From NCBI GenBank assembly GCA_964392105.1, contig CAYMPA010000062.1:1-15610 (forward strand): a DNA stretch of 15,610 bases. Reading direction: 5' to 3'. Shown here piece after piece: positions 1 through 6,504 of the stretch. A program made the translations under genes and the position numbers. This stretch comes from UBA7359 sp964392105 (lineage in GTDB: Bacteria > Pseudomonadota > Gammaproteobacteria > Eutrophobiales > Eutrophobiaceae). The notes beneath the pieces are model-generated. The model saw only the letters and a list, made by a program, of their open reading frames with translations, did not search any database and was not told the DNA's origin. Numbering within the stretch: the stretch's first letter is position 1; each line of letters begins with the position of its first letter.

Positions 1-103
1 AACCGGTATTTGGTACAGGGAACGTGTACTGCAAGTGACTATTATAGTTAATAACTAATATATCGAATTCGAATTCAAAGTTACTTGCCATTATTATTAG
101 TAC

Positions 104-127
104 GCACCCCTTCCACTGAAGGGGTGC
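104..127 (-). terminator. Stem-loop after the tautomerase gene
   Basis: A perfect 10-bp inverted repeat (GCACCCCTTC at 104-113, GAAGGGGTGC at 118-127) closes a 4-nt loop, starting about 10 bp beyond the tautomerase stop codon. The following sequence is AT-rich but has no clean U-run in either direction. It is therefore a likely, not certain, intrinsic terminator, and could serve a gene ending to the left of the window as well. Confidence 0.6.
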
Positions 128-137
128 TGAATTTATT

Positions 138-503
138 CTAGACTACGAATTGTGCAATTCCATCTCGGAATGACCAATCTATATCCTTATTTTCAACAAT
201 TGATATTAAAACATTGGCTGGATCAATTCCTGGATCACGTGCAAGATTTTCCACAACTTTCGCATAAAATGCCTGCTTCGATTCATCAGAACGACCGCTT
301 CTCATTATCAAATGCATCATGACTCTATCGCCACTGCGTTCTTGCAGTTGCAAACAATGTGGTTCGCATTCATGGATTATTTGATAACGATCATCCTCCG
401 GAAACCCCATTGTTTCTATCACTGCTGTATTAATTCCATCAGCGACTGCTTTTATGTATTCAGGAGATTTACCTTTTAAAATTGATATGTTTACTAATGG
501 CAT
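138..503 (-). CDS. Tautomerase family protein (Tautomerase_2 / YrdN-like)
   Basis: A 121-residue protein starting Met-Pro, so removal of Met exposes the N-terminal proline that acts as the general base in the 4-oxalocrotonate tautomerase superfamily. The opening MPLVNISILKGKSPEY, the central GFPEDDRYQII and the C-terminal WSFRDGIAQFV are characteristic of the longer Tautomerase_2 branch rather than the ~62-residue 4-OT enzymes. It is probably a small cytoplasmic oligomeric enzyme acting on keto-enol substrates; the substrate cannot be told from sequence. The family's usual WSFGNG reads WSFRDG here, a possible change near the end of the fold. It has its own promoter (a perfect -10 at 549-554), an AGG 8 nt before the start, and a stem-loop downstream, so it is likely monocistronic. 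Confidence 0.88.
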   Translation of the reverse strand: MPLVNISILKGKSPEYIKAVADGINTAVIETMGFPEDDRYQIIHECEPHCLQLQERSGDRVMMHLIMRSGRSDESKQAFYAKVVENLARDPGIDPANVLISIVENKDIDWSFRDGIAQFVV

Positions 504-548
504 AAATTTTACCTAAACCTTTATATAAATGTATTTGTTAAAAATAGC

Positions 549-554
549 ATTATA
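549..554 (-). promoter_or_regulatory. Predicted sigma-70 -10 box of the tautomerase gene
   Basis: The minus strand reads TATAAT exactly, about 45 bp before the ATG at 503. The best -35 is only a partial match (TTAATA, 18-bp spacing). The -10 overlaps a 10-bp palindrome, ATACATGTAT (552-561), which could be a small operator or chance in AT-rich DNA. Nothing else is recognisable in the gap 504-755. Confidence 0.5.
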
Positions 555-755
555 CATGTATGAACAATACCTTATTAAGATTGCTCACAACAAATTATGT
601 TTTTGATAAAGCTTGTTCTACATCAGCCAGTATATTAAGTTTTGGTATAAAGGATTGTGCAACCGAGTTCTTGATAATACTCAGTCCAGTACTTCAATAT
701 AAGAATATGTATATCTACTACCGTAAAACTGATATGAATTATTCTTTACCTGGCA

Positions 756-1106
756 TTATTTTTTGTTCTTTTTCTTGTCTTTTTTCTTATCCTTTTTGTC
801 TTTTTTACCTTTTTTATTCTTTGATTTTTTATTTTTCTTATTCTTTTTACCTTTCTTATCTGGTTTTTCAGATTTTGTTTTTACCTTGCTGGAAGACTTT
901 GCTGTTGCTTGTGACTGAGCACTTCCAATTAATATTTTTGCCTCATTAATAACAGTTACGGCACGACCTTTACTAAATCCCGGTGCAAGCGCCAATTTTG
1001 CTACTCCAAACTTTATCAATGCTTCTACAGTAGTAATATTTTGATTCCTCAAAAATACAGTCGTCTTTGGACCAATACCGTTAACCTTGTTTACTGGTGT
1101 CGTCAT
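756..1106 (-). CDS. Helix-hairpin-helix protein with lysine-rich tail
   Basis: A 116-residue protein taken from the ATG at 1106, which has a good ribosome-binding site (GGGGGAAAGGAAA) just before it; a longer reading from 1151 would run back through a 16-bp palindrome and is less likely. Residues ~5-60 form a helix-hairpin-helix-like fold (GIGPKTT, then NITTVEALIKFG), a motif that binds nucleic acid backbones without sequence preference. From about residue 70 it is low complexity: roughly 27 of the last 43 residues are Lys, with Asn, Asp, Gly and Ser between them. This resembles histone-H1-like bacterial proteins in composition only. I infer a basic DNA- or RNA-binding protein, perhaps nucleoid-associated; its exact role is unknown. 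It lies 98 bp downstream of mscS on the same strand. Confidence 0.75.
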   Translation of the reverse strand: MTTPVNKVNGIGPKTTVFLRNQNITTVEALIKFGVAKLALAPGFSKGRAVTVINEAKILIGSAQSQATAKSSSKVKTKSEKPDKKGKKNKKNKKSKNKKGKKDKKDKKKDKKKNKK

Positions 1107-1121
1107 TTTCCTTTCCCCCTT

Positions 1122-1137
1122 TGCCAAATATTTGGCA
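1122..1137. promoter_or_regulatory. 16-bp perfect palindrome before the HhH gene
   Basis: TGCCAAAT/ATTTGGCA is a perfect 16-bp dyad ending 5 bp before the G-rich ribosome-binding site of the lysine-rich protein gene. It may be an operator for a dimeric repressor, or a hairpin in the 5' leader. No regulator gene is adjacent, so the partner is unknown. Confidence 0.45.
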
Positions 1138-1203
1138 TTAAAGTACAGCAATTACAAAAAAACTTATTATTACACTTTAGTAAATTGATAAATAATTATT
1201 CGC

Positions 1204-2028
1204 TTAGCTATTGTTTTCTACCTGAATCATTTGTCTTGGATAAGGAATAGTAATGTTTTCATCTTGAAGAGCAGCATAAATCTTCTTATTAATATTATAT
1301 TTCAATTCAAAATACTTATTCGTTGGAATCCAATAACGAATACCTAACTCAATCCCGAATTCAGCAAACCGTTCAATTCCTGCCTGAACTTGTGGATCTG
1401 ATACAACTGCTTCATGTTTTCCCAATTGCTCTAGAATAATTTGAATTATTCTTTCCGGATCATCGTCATAACTAATCGTTATCGATTGTTCGACAATTAA
1501 ATTTGCTGATGAATTGTATATTACTTCACCGATAATCTTGTTATTAGGAATAGTAATCTGTTCCCCATCTTCATTACTTAATATAGTATAGGCCAGTTTA
1601 ATCTCTTCAACGATACCAATAACATTGGTAACACGAATAGTGTCCCCGACGACAAAAGGACGTGTAAGAATAATAGTCAAGCCAGCACCATAATTCGAGA
1701 TGGGGCCTTGTAATGCAAGTGTGCTACCAAAGACAACAGCACCGAGCGCAGCAATAAATGGTGTAATCGTAATGCCGAACTTGCCCATTGCAATAATAAC
1801 GACAAAAACAAGAATGGTTGTCTTTGCAAGACCCGCAAAGAATTTTGACAGTGTGATATCAAGGTTTAAACGATTGCATAACTTTAATACCAAAGAGGCA
1901 ACCCACCTGGATACCTGCCAGCCGATGATAAGAATGACAAGTGCAGCAAAAAATTGAAATCCGTAATTAACGGCAATTTCGCTTGCTATGTCTGCAGCAT
2001 TTTGAAGCGTTCTCAGTTCTTCTTCCAT
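1204..2028 (-). CDS. mscS: Small-conductance mechanosensitive channel, MscS family
   Basis: The 274-residue length is close to E. coli MscS. Three membrane helices are visible (about residues 22-45, 66-84 and 88-115). The third is the pore-lining helix, rich in Gly and Ala (FIAALGAVVFGSTLALQG), followed by the beta-domain entry RPFVVGDTI and a soluble C-terminal vestibule domain ending in PYPRQMIQV, all normal for the family. It acts in the inner membrane as a heptamer that opens under tension to release solutes on osmotic downshock. It starts 27 bp after the tungstate ATPase gene with no obvious terminator between, so it may be cotranscribed with tupB-tupC. Confidence 0.93.
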   Translation of the reverse strand: MEEELRTLQNAADIASEIAVNYGFQFFAALVILIIGWQVSRWVASLVLKLCNRLNLDITLSKFFAGLAKTTILVFVVIIAMGKFGITITPFIAALGAVVFGSTLALQGPISNYGAGLTIILTRPFVVGDTIRVTNVIGIVEEIKLAYTILSNEDGEQITIPNNKIIGEVIYNSSANLIVEQSITISYDDDPERIIQIILEQLGKHEAVVSDPQVQAGIERFAEFGIELGIRYWIPTNKYFELKYNINKKIYAALQDENITIPYPRQMIQVENNS

Positions 2029-2055
2029 ACAATCACCGACAAGATACCTTTATGC

Positions 2056-3051
2056 CTAGAATATCAGTATTGATGAACTTTTAAAGCTAATCCACACTTC
2101 GCCACCAATAGACAATGCCATTTCTTCAAGTGCTTTATGTGTGATAATGGCCTGAATTTGTTCACCTGTATTAATGCTTATTTTAACCTGCCCATCTTCC
2201 TCAGCCATTCCGGTTATTTTGCCAGAAAAGCTGTTTTGCATACTGGAATCAAGTTTCTGTTTTGATAACACGATTTGCCTGGGATCTATTGCAATATGAT
2301 CTGCCTGCTCAATACCATCAGGGATGGTTATCAATTGTTTACCTGTATTGAATTTATTGCTGCCCGTATCCAATGCACCATTAAAAAGATTAACCAAATG
2401 AGTCTCAAATAACATTCCTCTAACAACACTATAGACATCATCGGCTAACCATTGTGCCTGTATCTGGTTATGTGTTGTGAAAATCACTGTTTTTTGCAAT
2501 TCATTTTTTAACGTAATAATGAATTGTTCAAGATCATGGATTGAATTTTTATCTAGATGTGTAAACGGTTCATCCAGTATCAAGACATCAGGCTCCAGAA
2601 CAAGCACCTGCCCTATAGCTACTTTTTGTGCTTCACCTCCGGATAAAGAACGTGCGGTCCGATCAGATAAATCAGTGATGCCTAATAACTGCATTACTTC
2701 AACAACCTTATTGCTTCGAGTTTCTTTATCGATATGTTTCAGCTTTAAACCAAGTTCGAGATTCTTAAATATCGTTCCTCTTAAGAGATATGGGTTTTGC
2801 TGAACATAACCGACAGTCTTTCTGAACTGTTCAAGATTATCTCGTCTTAACTTTGTTCCATTATATAAAATAGAACCATTATGCGGAAAGTTCAGGAATG
2901 AAAGAATATTTAACAGGCTGGTTTTCCCGGATCCATTTGGTCCAACAATTGCCGTTATATTCGATTTTTTTATCTCAACATTTATATCAGTAAGATTAAA
3001 ATCCGTACCGTAATTAAATGTGATATCTTTTAACTGATACAGGCTTGTCAT
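2056..3051 (-). CDS. tupC: Tungstate-type ABC importer ATP-binding protein
   Basis: A 331-residue ABC ATPase with Walker A GPNGSGKT (residues 37-44), Q-loop region VQQNPYLL, signature LSGGEAQKVA (136-145), Walker B VLILDEP (156-162) and switch histidine in TTHNQ (~194). The C-terminal ~75 residues look like a TOBE/Mop beta-domain, the oxyanion-sensing extension of ModC/TupC-type ATPases. It would energise oxyanion (tungstate, possibly molybdate) uptake with the permease encoded just upstream; the two genes overlap by 4 bp (ATGA), which implies translational coupling. After the signature the usual ALARAL-like segment reads AIGQVLV, a mild departure. The specificity call rests mainly on the TupB-like permease. 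Confidence 0.85.
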   Translation of the reverse strand: MTSLYQLKDITFNYGTDFNLTDINVEIKKSNITAIVGPNGSGKTSLLNILSFLNFPHNGSILYNGTKLRRDNLEQFRKTVGYVQQNPYLLRGTIFKNLELGLKLKHIDKETRSNKVVEVMQLLGITDLSDRTARSLSGGEAQKVAIGQVLVLEPDVLILDEPFTHLDKNSIHDLEQFIITLKNELQKTVIFTTHNQIQAQWLADDVYSVVRGMLFETHLVNLFNGALDTGSNKFNTGKQLITIPDGIEQADHIAIDPRQIVLSKQKLDSSMQNSFSGKITGMAEEDGQVKISINTGEQIQAIITHKALEEMALSIGGEVWISFKSSSILIF

Positions 3052-3857
3052 GATCTTTTCAGCTGAAATTGTTGAAGCATTGTATTAATAATGAAAGCAA
3101 CAAGTAGCAACATGAAGCCAAGCGCCAGTGCAAATTCAAAATCACCCTTACTTGTCTCCAACGCAATTGCGGTTGTCATTGTGCGGGTATAGCCATCAAT
3201 ATTTCCACCTAACATCATAGCGATACCAACTTCACCAATTGCCCGTCCAAAGCCTGTAACCACAGCAGCAATCAAGGCAAAGCGAACTTCGCTCATATAA
3301 ATAATGCCACGTTGAAAGTAATTCGCACCAAGTGAAGAACAGGTTCTGGCCAATCTTGGATCCGCACTATTGACTGCCGCAATACTTAGATTCCAGATAA
3401 CCGGAGTAATCAAGACGCATTGACCAATAATTATGGCAATGGGTGTGTATAACAAACCCATATTGCCTAACATCCCCTGACGATTTAGTATCCCATATAA
3501 CAATAAACCAACAACAACCGTGGGTAATGCCATTAGGGTATTCAGACATGCCATTAAAAAGTTTTTACCTGTAAAATTATTCAGCGCAACGACCATACCG
3601 AGTGGAAGACTGATCAAGGTTGCTATGAATACAGCAATAAGTGAGACCTTTAGTGAAGTCCAGACAACATAAAACAGGGATCTGTCGAAATTAATAATAA
3701 GATTGAAAGAAGAAATCGTCGCATCCAGAAAAAAACTTCTGCCAGAGTTTTCTGCTGTAGTTGTAATTGCAAGACCTATCGTTTCCGTTTCTGCATTAAC
3801 CAGAGAACAATAGAGACATAAAATCAGTGTTATGTTGAATCTTTGAATTATCTGCAT
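3048..3857 (-). CDS. tupB: TupB-type ABC permease with a TupA-like N-terminus
   Basis: A 269-residue protein. From about residue 42 on it is a TupB-type permease: repeated membrane helices, LMALPTVVVGLLLYGILNRQG, the cytoplasmic EAA-type loop around RAIGEVGIAMMLGGNI, and TTAIALETSKGDFEFALALG, which is typical of tungstate permeases. The front is abnormal. Residues 1-22 look like a cleavable signal peptide (hydrophobic core, then Ala at a VNA site), followed by IGLAITTTAENSG, which resembles the start of mature TupA binding proteins (ATTTSTENSG). No ATG, GTG or TTG is in frame at the expected TupB start. I infer that a deletion removed most of tupA and fused its front to tupB. No intact tupA is in the window, so the importer may be inactive or depend on a distant binding protein. 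Confidence 0.82.
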   Translation of the reverse strand: MQIIQRFNITLILCLYCSLVNAETETIGLAITTTAENSGRSFFLDATISSFNLIINFDRSLFYVVWTSLKVSLIAVFIATLISLPLGMVVALNNFTGKNFLMACLNTLMALPTVVVGLLLYGILNRQGMLGNMGLLYTPIAIIIGQCVLITPVIWNLSIAAVNSADPRLARTCSSLGANYFQRGIIYMSEVRFALIAAVVTGFGRAIGEVGIAMMLGGNIDGYTRTMTTAIALETSKGDFEFALALGFMLLLVAFIINTMLQQFQLKRS

Positions 3858-3899
3858 TGTCTTATTGCATGATCATTTGATGTCACTGCTTGACTTAAT

Positions 3900-3911
3900 A
3901 TACAAGGATGT
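3900..3911 (+). promoter_or_regulatory. Exact match to the CsrA/RsmA RNA-binding consensus
   Basis: As RNA the plus strand reads AUACAAGGAUGU, matching at every position the in-vitro selected CsrA consensus RUACARGGAUGU (from memory of the literature). TACA and TGTA pair to put AGGA in a tetraloop, the preferred presentation. It would need plus-strand transcription, away from tupB and towards the coiled-coil ORF. Binding is not shown. Confidence 0.4.
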
Positions 3912-4054
3912 ACTGTCAGGGTCGAAAAATGCTCATGCATTTTCGACATTTCCGCCTTCCATGGCGGTCATTTTTGTTCCCGACAAATCCCAAGTACCTG
4001 CACACCCCTCAAGGGGGTACCGAGGTCCATGCAGGCAATGCCGGTTTTGCAGGA

Positions 4055-4103
4055 CGCCTATACGGACGTAGGTGGTAGAACAACGTCGGGAGCAGCTGCC
4101 GAG
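4055..4103 (+). repeat. Two-hairpin module, copy A
   Basis: Hairpin 1 pairs CGCCTAT (4055-4061) with GTAGGTG (4068-4074) around the loop ACGGAC, using two G-U pairs that would be C-A mismatches on the other strand. GGTAGA follows, then a region matching hairpin 2 (CAAC...CGGGAG...GCTG) and a terminal CCGAG. Hairpin 2 is weakened here by one A-C mismatch. Confidence 0.7.
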
Positions 4104-4187
4104 CAAAAACCGGTCACGGAAAAATTACTATTTTTAGAGGCACCCTTAAGCTATATTGTAATTGAGTCTGGAAACGATAACATCCAA

Positions 4188-4637
4188 ATGAAGATTGAAT
4201 TTGAAACAGATATTAACGGCTATCAAGAAGCTCGTAAATTTAAATTACTTATTGATTCCATTCTAAAACATGAAGAACTGGATCAATCACTGAATTCTCT
4301 CGCTTCATCATTACAATCACAATTACGTGAGTTTTTATCAAATCCGGAATTTTCGGAATATAGTGATGGGGGGTCTGATGAATTATTTACTGCCAGTCAT
4401 AATGAACTGGCAGGCGCCGGGATCGTGAAACTGTTTCGTGACCTGTTAGGACCCAGTAAACGCGAAATCGAACTGAGTAAACAACGTCAGGAATTAATTG
4501 CACGGGCCGAACATGCTGAAATATCTGCATTTGATGCCTTGGCAGAAACCGCAGAAATAGGTCGGGAACGTGACCAACTTCGGGAAAGGCTGAAACAAAT
4601 TGAGGCAGAACTGACAAAGTCAGGAGAAAATGCCTAG
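4188..4637 (+). CDS. Unrecognised protein with C-terminal coiled coil
   Basis: I take the ATG at 4188 (149 residues, beginning MKIEFETDINGYQEARKFKL). The frame is open back to 4029, but that extension is translated from repeat element A and is unlikely to be real. The ribosome-binding site is weak (GGAAA, 13 nt upstream), so the start is uncertain. There is no signal peptide or membrane helix. Residues ~1-50 look helical and charged, the middle has an acidic and serine-rich stretch followed by LFRDLLGPSKREIEL, and roughly the last 55 residues (KQRQELIARAEHAE to LRERLKQIEAEL) have heptad spacing typical of a coiled coil. Codon use resembles its neighbours. I do not recognise the family. It stands alone between two repeat elements, about 435 bp before miaB. 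Confidence 0.6.
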   Translation: MKIEFETDINGYQEARKFKLLIDSILKHEELDQSLNSLASSLQSQLREFLSNPEFSEYSDGGSDELFTASHNELAGAGIVKLFRDLLGPSKREIELSKQRQELIARAEHAEISAFDALAETAEIGRERDQLRERLKQIEAELTKSGENA

Positions 4638-4749
4638 TTTAGCTCACATCTTCGAATACCCATACTTTTATGGATGCTTCTGAAAATAGACTAATTTTTT
4701 GTAAGAGCAACGGACCTCGGTACCCACTTGAGGGGGTGTGCAGGAGGTA

Positions 4750-4799
4750 CGATTACATGGACGTAATCGGTAGAGTCGAGTCTGGAACGGAGACCGAGA
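4750..4799 (+). repeat. Two-hairpin module, copy B1
   Basis: Hairpin 1 pairs CGATTAC with GTAATCG around the loop ATGGAC (4750-4769). GGTAGAG follows, then hairpin 2, GTCT paired with AGAC around GGAACGG (4780-4794), and CGAG. Both stems differ in sequence from the other copies but remain paired, and both loops contain GGA. Confidence 0.75.
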
Positions 4800-4839
4800 G
4801 CGACGCAGGATGCCAAAGCCGAGAACCGGAATACAGAGG

Positions 4840-4866
4840 GCAGTTTTTTGCTCCTGCAAAAACTGC
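4840..4866 (-). repeat. Long hairpin with AGGA tetraloop
   Basis: Arms 4840-4851 and 4856-4866 pair over about 11 bp with one bulged base. Read on the minus strand the loop is AGGA. A stem of the same design sits in element A at 3921-3947, but with ATGA in the loop. Confidence 0.7.
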
Positions 4867-4870
4867 ATTC

Positions 4871-4886
4871 CCACCATCCCTGGCGG
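4871..4886 (-). repeat. Hairpin with AGGGAT loop
   Basis: On the minus strand CCGCC pairs with GGTGG (one G-U) around AGGGAT. On the plus strand the same position would be an A-C mismatch, so the minus-strand RNA is the better-formed hairpin. Confidence 0.65.
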
Positions 4887-4904
4887 TCATTTGAGCACGG
4901 ACGA

Positions 4905-4950
4905 CTGCATGGACGCAGGAGGTAGAGCAACGCCGGGAGCAGTTGCCGAG
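4905..4950 (+). repeat. Two-hairpin module, copy B2
   Basis: Hairpin 1 pairs CTGC with GCAG around ATGGAC (4905-4918). GGTAGAG follows after GA, then hairpin 2, GCAAC (4927-4931) with GTTGC (4942-4946), whose loop carries CGGGAG. The terminal CCGAG and a following GACGCAG match copy B1. Confidence 0.75.
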
Positions 4951-4993
4951 CTGACGCAGCTATTGCGATAAATAGGCATTTTCAGAGGTATTC

Positions 4994-5024
4994 ATATGCT
5001 ATTATTGGCTGGAAATCAGCATAT
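4994..5024 (+). promoter_or_regulatory. Inverted repeat in the miaB leader
   Basis: ATATGCT (4994-5000) and AGCATAT (5018-5024) form a 7-bp inverted repeat with a 17-nt spacer, about 50 bp before the miaB start. It could be an operator or a leader hairpin. No convincing sigma-70 promoter is visible between element B and miaB. Confidence 0.25.
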
Positions 5025-5072
5025 AGAACGTGTAATTTAGCCAGCCCTTTTCTGCCATATATTTAGGTTTTC

Positions 5073-6428
5073 ATGAGTCGGAAGCTATACATCAAAACCC
5101 TGGGATGCCAGATGAACGAGTATGATTCAGCCAGGATGCTGGATTCTCTGGAAGCGGCCCATAATATGACGACGACAGACGACCCGTCTGAGGCCGATTT
5201 GATCCTGTTGAATACCTGCTCGATTCGGGAAAAAGCACAGGAAAAGGTATTTTCACAGCTTGGACGATGGCGACCTTTAAAGAAAACCAATCCGGATCTT
5301 GTTATTGGTGTCGGCGGGTGTGTTGCAAGCCAGGAGGGCACTGCAATTCTCGATCGGGTCCCATTTGTGGATATCATATTTGGACCACAAACCCTGCATC
5401 GACTACCTGAAATGTATGCTGATGTCATTCAGAACCGTAAATCTATCGTTGATATCTCATTTCCCGAGATTGAAAAATTTGACAATCTGCCAAGCCCAAA
5501 AGCAGAAGGACCCAGTGCCTTTGTTTCAATCATGGAAGGTTGTAGTAAGTATTGCAGCTTTTGTGTCGTGCCATATACCCGTGGCGAAGAAGTTAGCCGA
5601 CCTTTTGATGATGTTATTACCGAAGTCGTTGAACTGGCAGAGCAAGATGTACGCGAAATTAATCTGCTGGGACAAAACGTAAATGCCTATCGTGGTGCAA
5701 TGCATAATGGACACATTTCAGACCTTGCATTACTCATTGAATATGTAGCTGCTGTTGATGCTATCGATCGAATCCGGTTTACTACTTCACATCCGATTGA
5801 GTTCTCGGATAGCTTGATTGATGTTTATGGCCGTGTGCCAGAACTAGTTAATCATTTACATTTGCCGGTACAGAGCGGTTCAGATCGAATCCTGGCATTA
5901 ATGAAGCGAGGACATACCCGACTCGAATATAAAAATAAAATTAATCGCTTGCGTGCAATAAGACCAAACCTGAGTATTTCTTCTGATTTTATTATTGGTT
6001 TCCCGGGTGAAACTGACAAGGATTTCGAAGATACAATGAACTTGATTAATGATATCGGATTTGATCATTCTTTTAGTTTTATCTATAGCCCACGTCCTGG
6101 CACACCTGCATCAAATCTTCAAGACGACACACCTTTGCAGGTCAAGAAAGATCGTCTATCTATACTACAAACAAGCATTAACCGGAAAGCCGCAAAAATC
6201 AGTACTGCTATGGTTGGTTCAATTCAGTCTATACTTGTAGAAGGGCTATCAAAGAAAAATCCTGATGAACTTTGTGGTAGAACTGAAAATAATCGTGTTG
6301 TAAATTTTAAAGGTCCACTAGACCTGATAGGTGATTTAGTTGATATTGAAATTACTGAGGCATTACCAAATTCCTTACGTGGTGCATTACCTGAGTCAGC
6401 GACACCGGATCAGGCTGCCAATCTCTAA
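5073..6428 (+). CDS. miaB: tRNA-2-methylthio-N6-dimethylallyladenosine synthase
   Basis: A full-length radical-SAM methylthiotransferase of 451 residues. It adds the 2-methylthio group to i6A37 of tRNAs reading UNN codons, using two [4Fe-4S] clusters and SAM. The N-terminal domain has its three cluster cysteines at C12 (LGCQMNEYDS), C49 (NTCSIREKA) and C83 (GGCVASQEG). The radical-SAM CxxxCxxC is at C157, C161 and C164 (CSKYCSFCVVPYTRGEE). A TRAM RNA-binding domain closes the protein, with CGRTENNRVVNFKG typical of MiaB rather than its paralogues. The start puts C12 where E. coli MiaB has it, although the ribosome-binding site is weak. It is the first gene of the miaB-phoH-ybeY-corC-lnt run; phoH begins less than 80 bp after its stop. 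Confidence 0.97.
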   Translation: MSRKLYIKTLGCQMNEYDSARMLDSLEAAHNMTTTDDPSEADLILLNTCSIREKAQEKVFSQLGRWRPLKKTNPDLVIGVGGCVASQEGTAILDRVPFVDIIFGPQTLHRLPEMYADVIQNRKSIVDISFPEIEKFDNLPSPKAEGPSAFVSIMEGCSKYCSFCVVPYTRGEEVSRPFDDVITEVVELAEQDVREINLLGQNVNAYRGAMHNGHISDLALLIEYVAAVDAIDRIRFTTSHPIEFSDSLIDVYGRVPELVNHLHLPVQSGSDRILALMKRGHTRLEYKNKINRLRAIRPNLSISSDFIIGFPGETDKDFEDTMNLINDIGFDHSFSFIYSPRPGTPASNLQDDTPLQVKKDRLSILQTSINRKAAKISTAMVGSIQSILVEGLSKKNPDELCGRTENNRVVNFKGPLDLIGDLVDIEITEALPNSLRGALPESATPDQAANL

Positions 6429-6504
6429 TACATTCAAACTTTAGACGACTATCAATCCCACAACTTCAAACGATTTATTACTCGAACCTGCGGATAACCA
6501 ACGC

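Larger units (their letters stand above)
3900..4103 (+). repeat. Complex intergenic repeat, element A
   Basis: This fills most of the 330-bp gap between tupB and the coiled-coil ORF. In order: a TACA-AGGA-TGTA hairpin (3901-3912); a long stem with arms 3921-3932 and 3937-3947; a minus-strand hairpin CCGCC-ATGGAA-GGCGG (3952-3967); a CCCC/GGGG hairpin (4005-4016) inside a block repeated in inverted orientation at 4710-4750; and a two-hairpin module (4055-4103) shared with elements B and C. It is not coding. The module's last bases continue in frame into the next ORF, giving that ORF a false N-terminal extension. Confidence 0.8.
4707..4961 (+). repeat. Complex intergenic repeat, element B
   Basis: This fills most of the 435-bp gap between the coiled-coil ORF and miaB. 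It opens with a block (4710-4750) that is the reverse complement of part of element A (3993-4030). Two direct copies of the two-hairpin module follow (4750-4799 and 4905-4950), separated by a long minus-strand hairpin with AGGA loop (4840-4866) and a minus-strand hairpin with AGGGAT loop (4871-4886). Both modules end in CGAG then GACGCAG. It is not coding: reading frames across it are short and have no family likeness. Confidence 0.8.

Noticed and set aside
65..76. Tandem GAATTC sites, possible cloning junction
   Set aside because: GAATTCGAATTC could come from cloning, but flanks show no vector sequence and AT-rich DNA yields it by chance.
560..949. Plus-strand ORF rich in Phe, Leu and Ser
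   Set aside because: It is antisense to the lysine-rich tail; the Phe/Leu/Ser bias is simply the complement of AAA/AAG codons.
4029..4187. N-terminal extension of the coiled-coil ORF
   Set aside because: These codons are the two-hairpin module of element A, which occurs elsewhere in other frames and orientations, so it is not native coding sequence.
4670..4894. Short ORFs on both strands across element B
   Set aside because: They run through hairpin repeats, lack credible ribosome-binding sites and match no known family.
3900..4961. Possible CRISPR array because of repeated palindromic units
   Set aside because: The units are not evenly spaced, differ in stem sequence, occur in both orientations, and have no cas genes nearby.
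5063..5428. Minus-strand 121-codon ORF
   Set aside because: It is a shadow within miaB, whose motifs and full length make the plus-strand reading certain.
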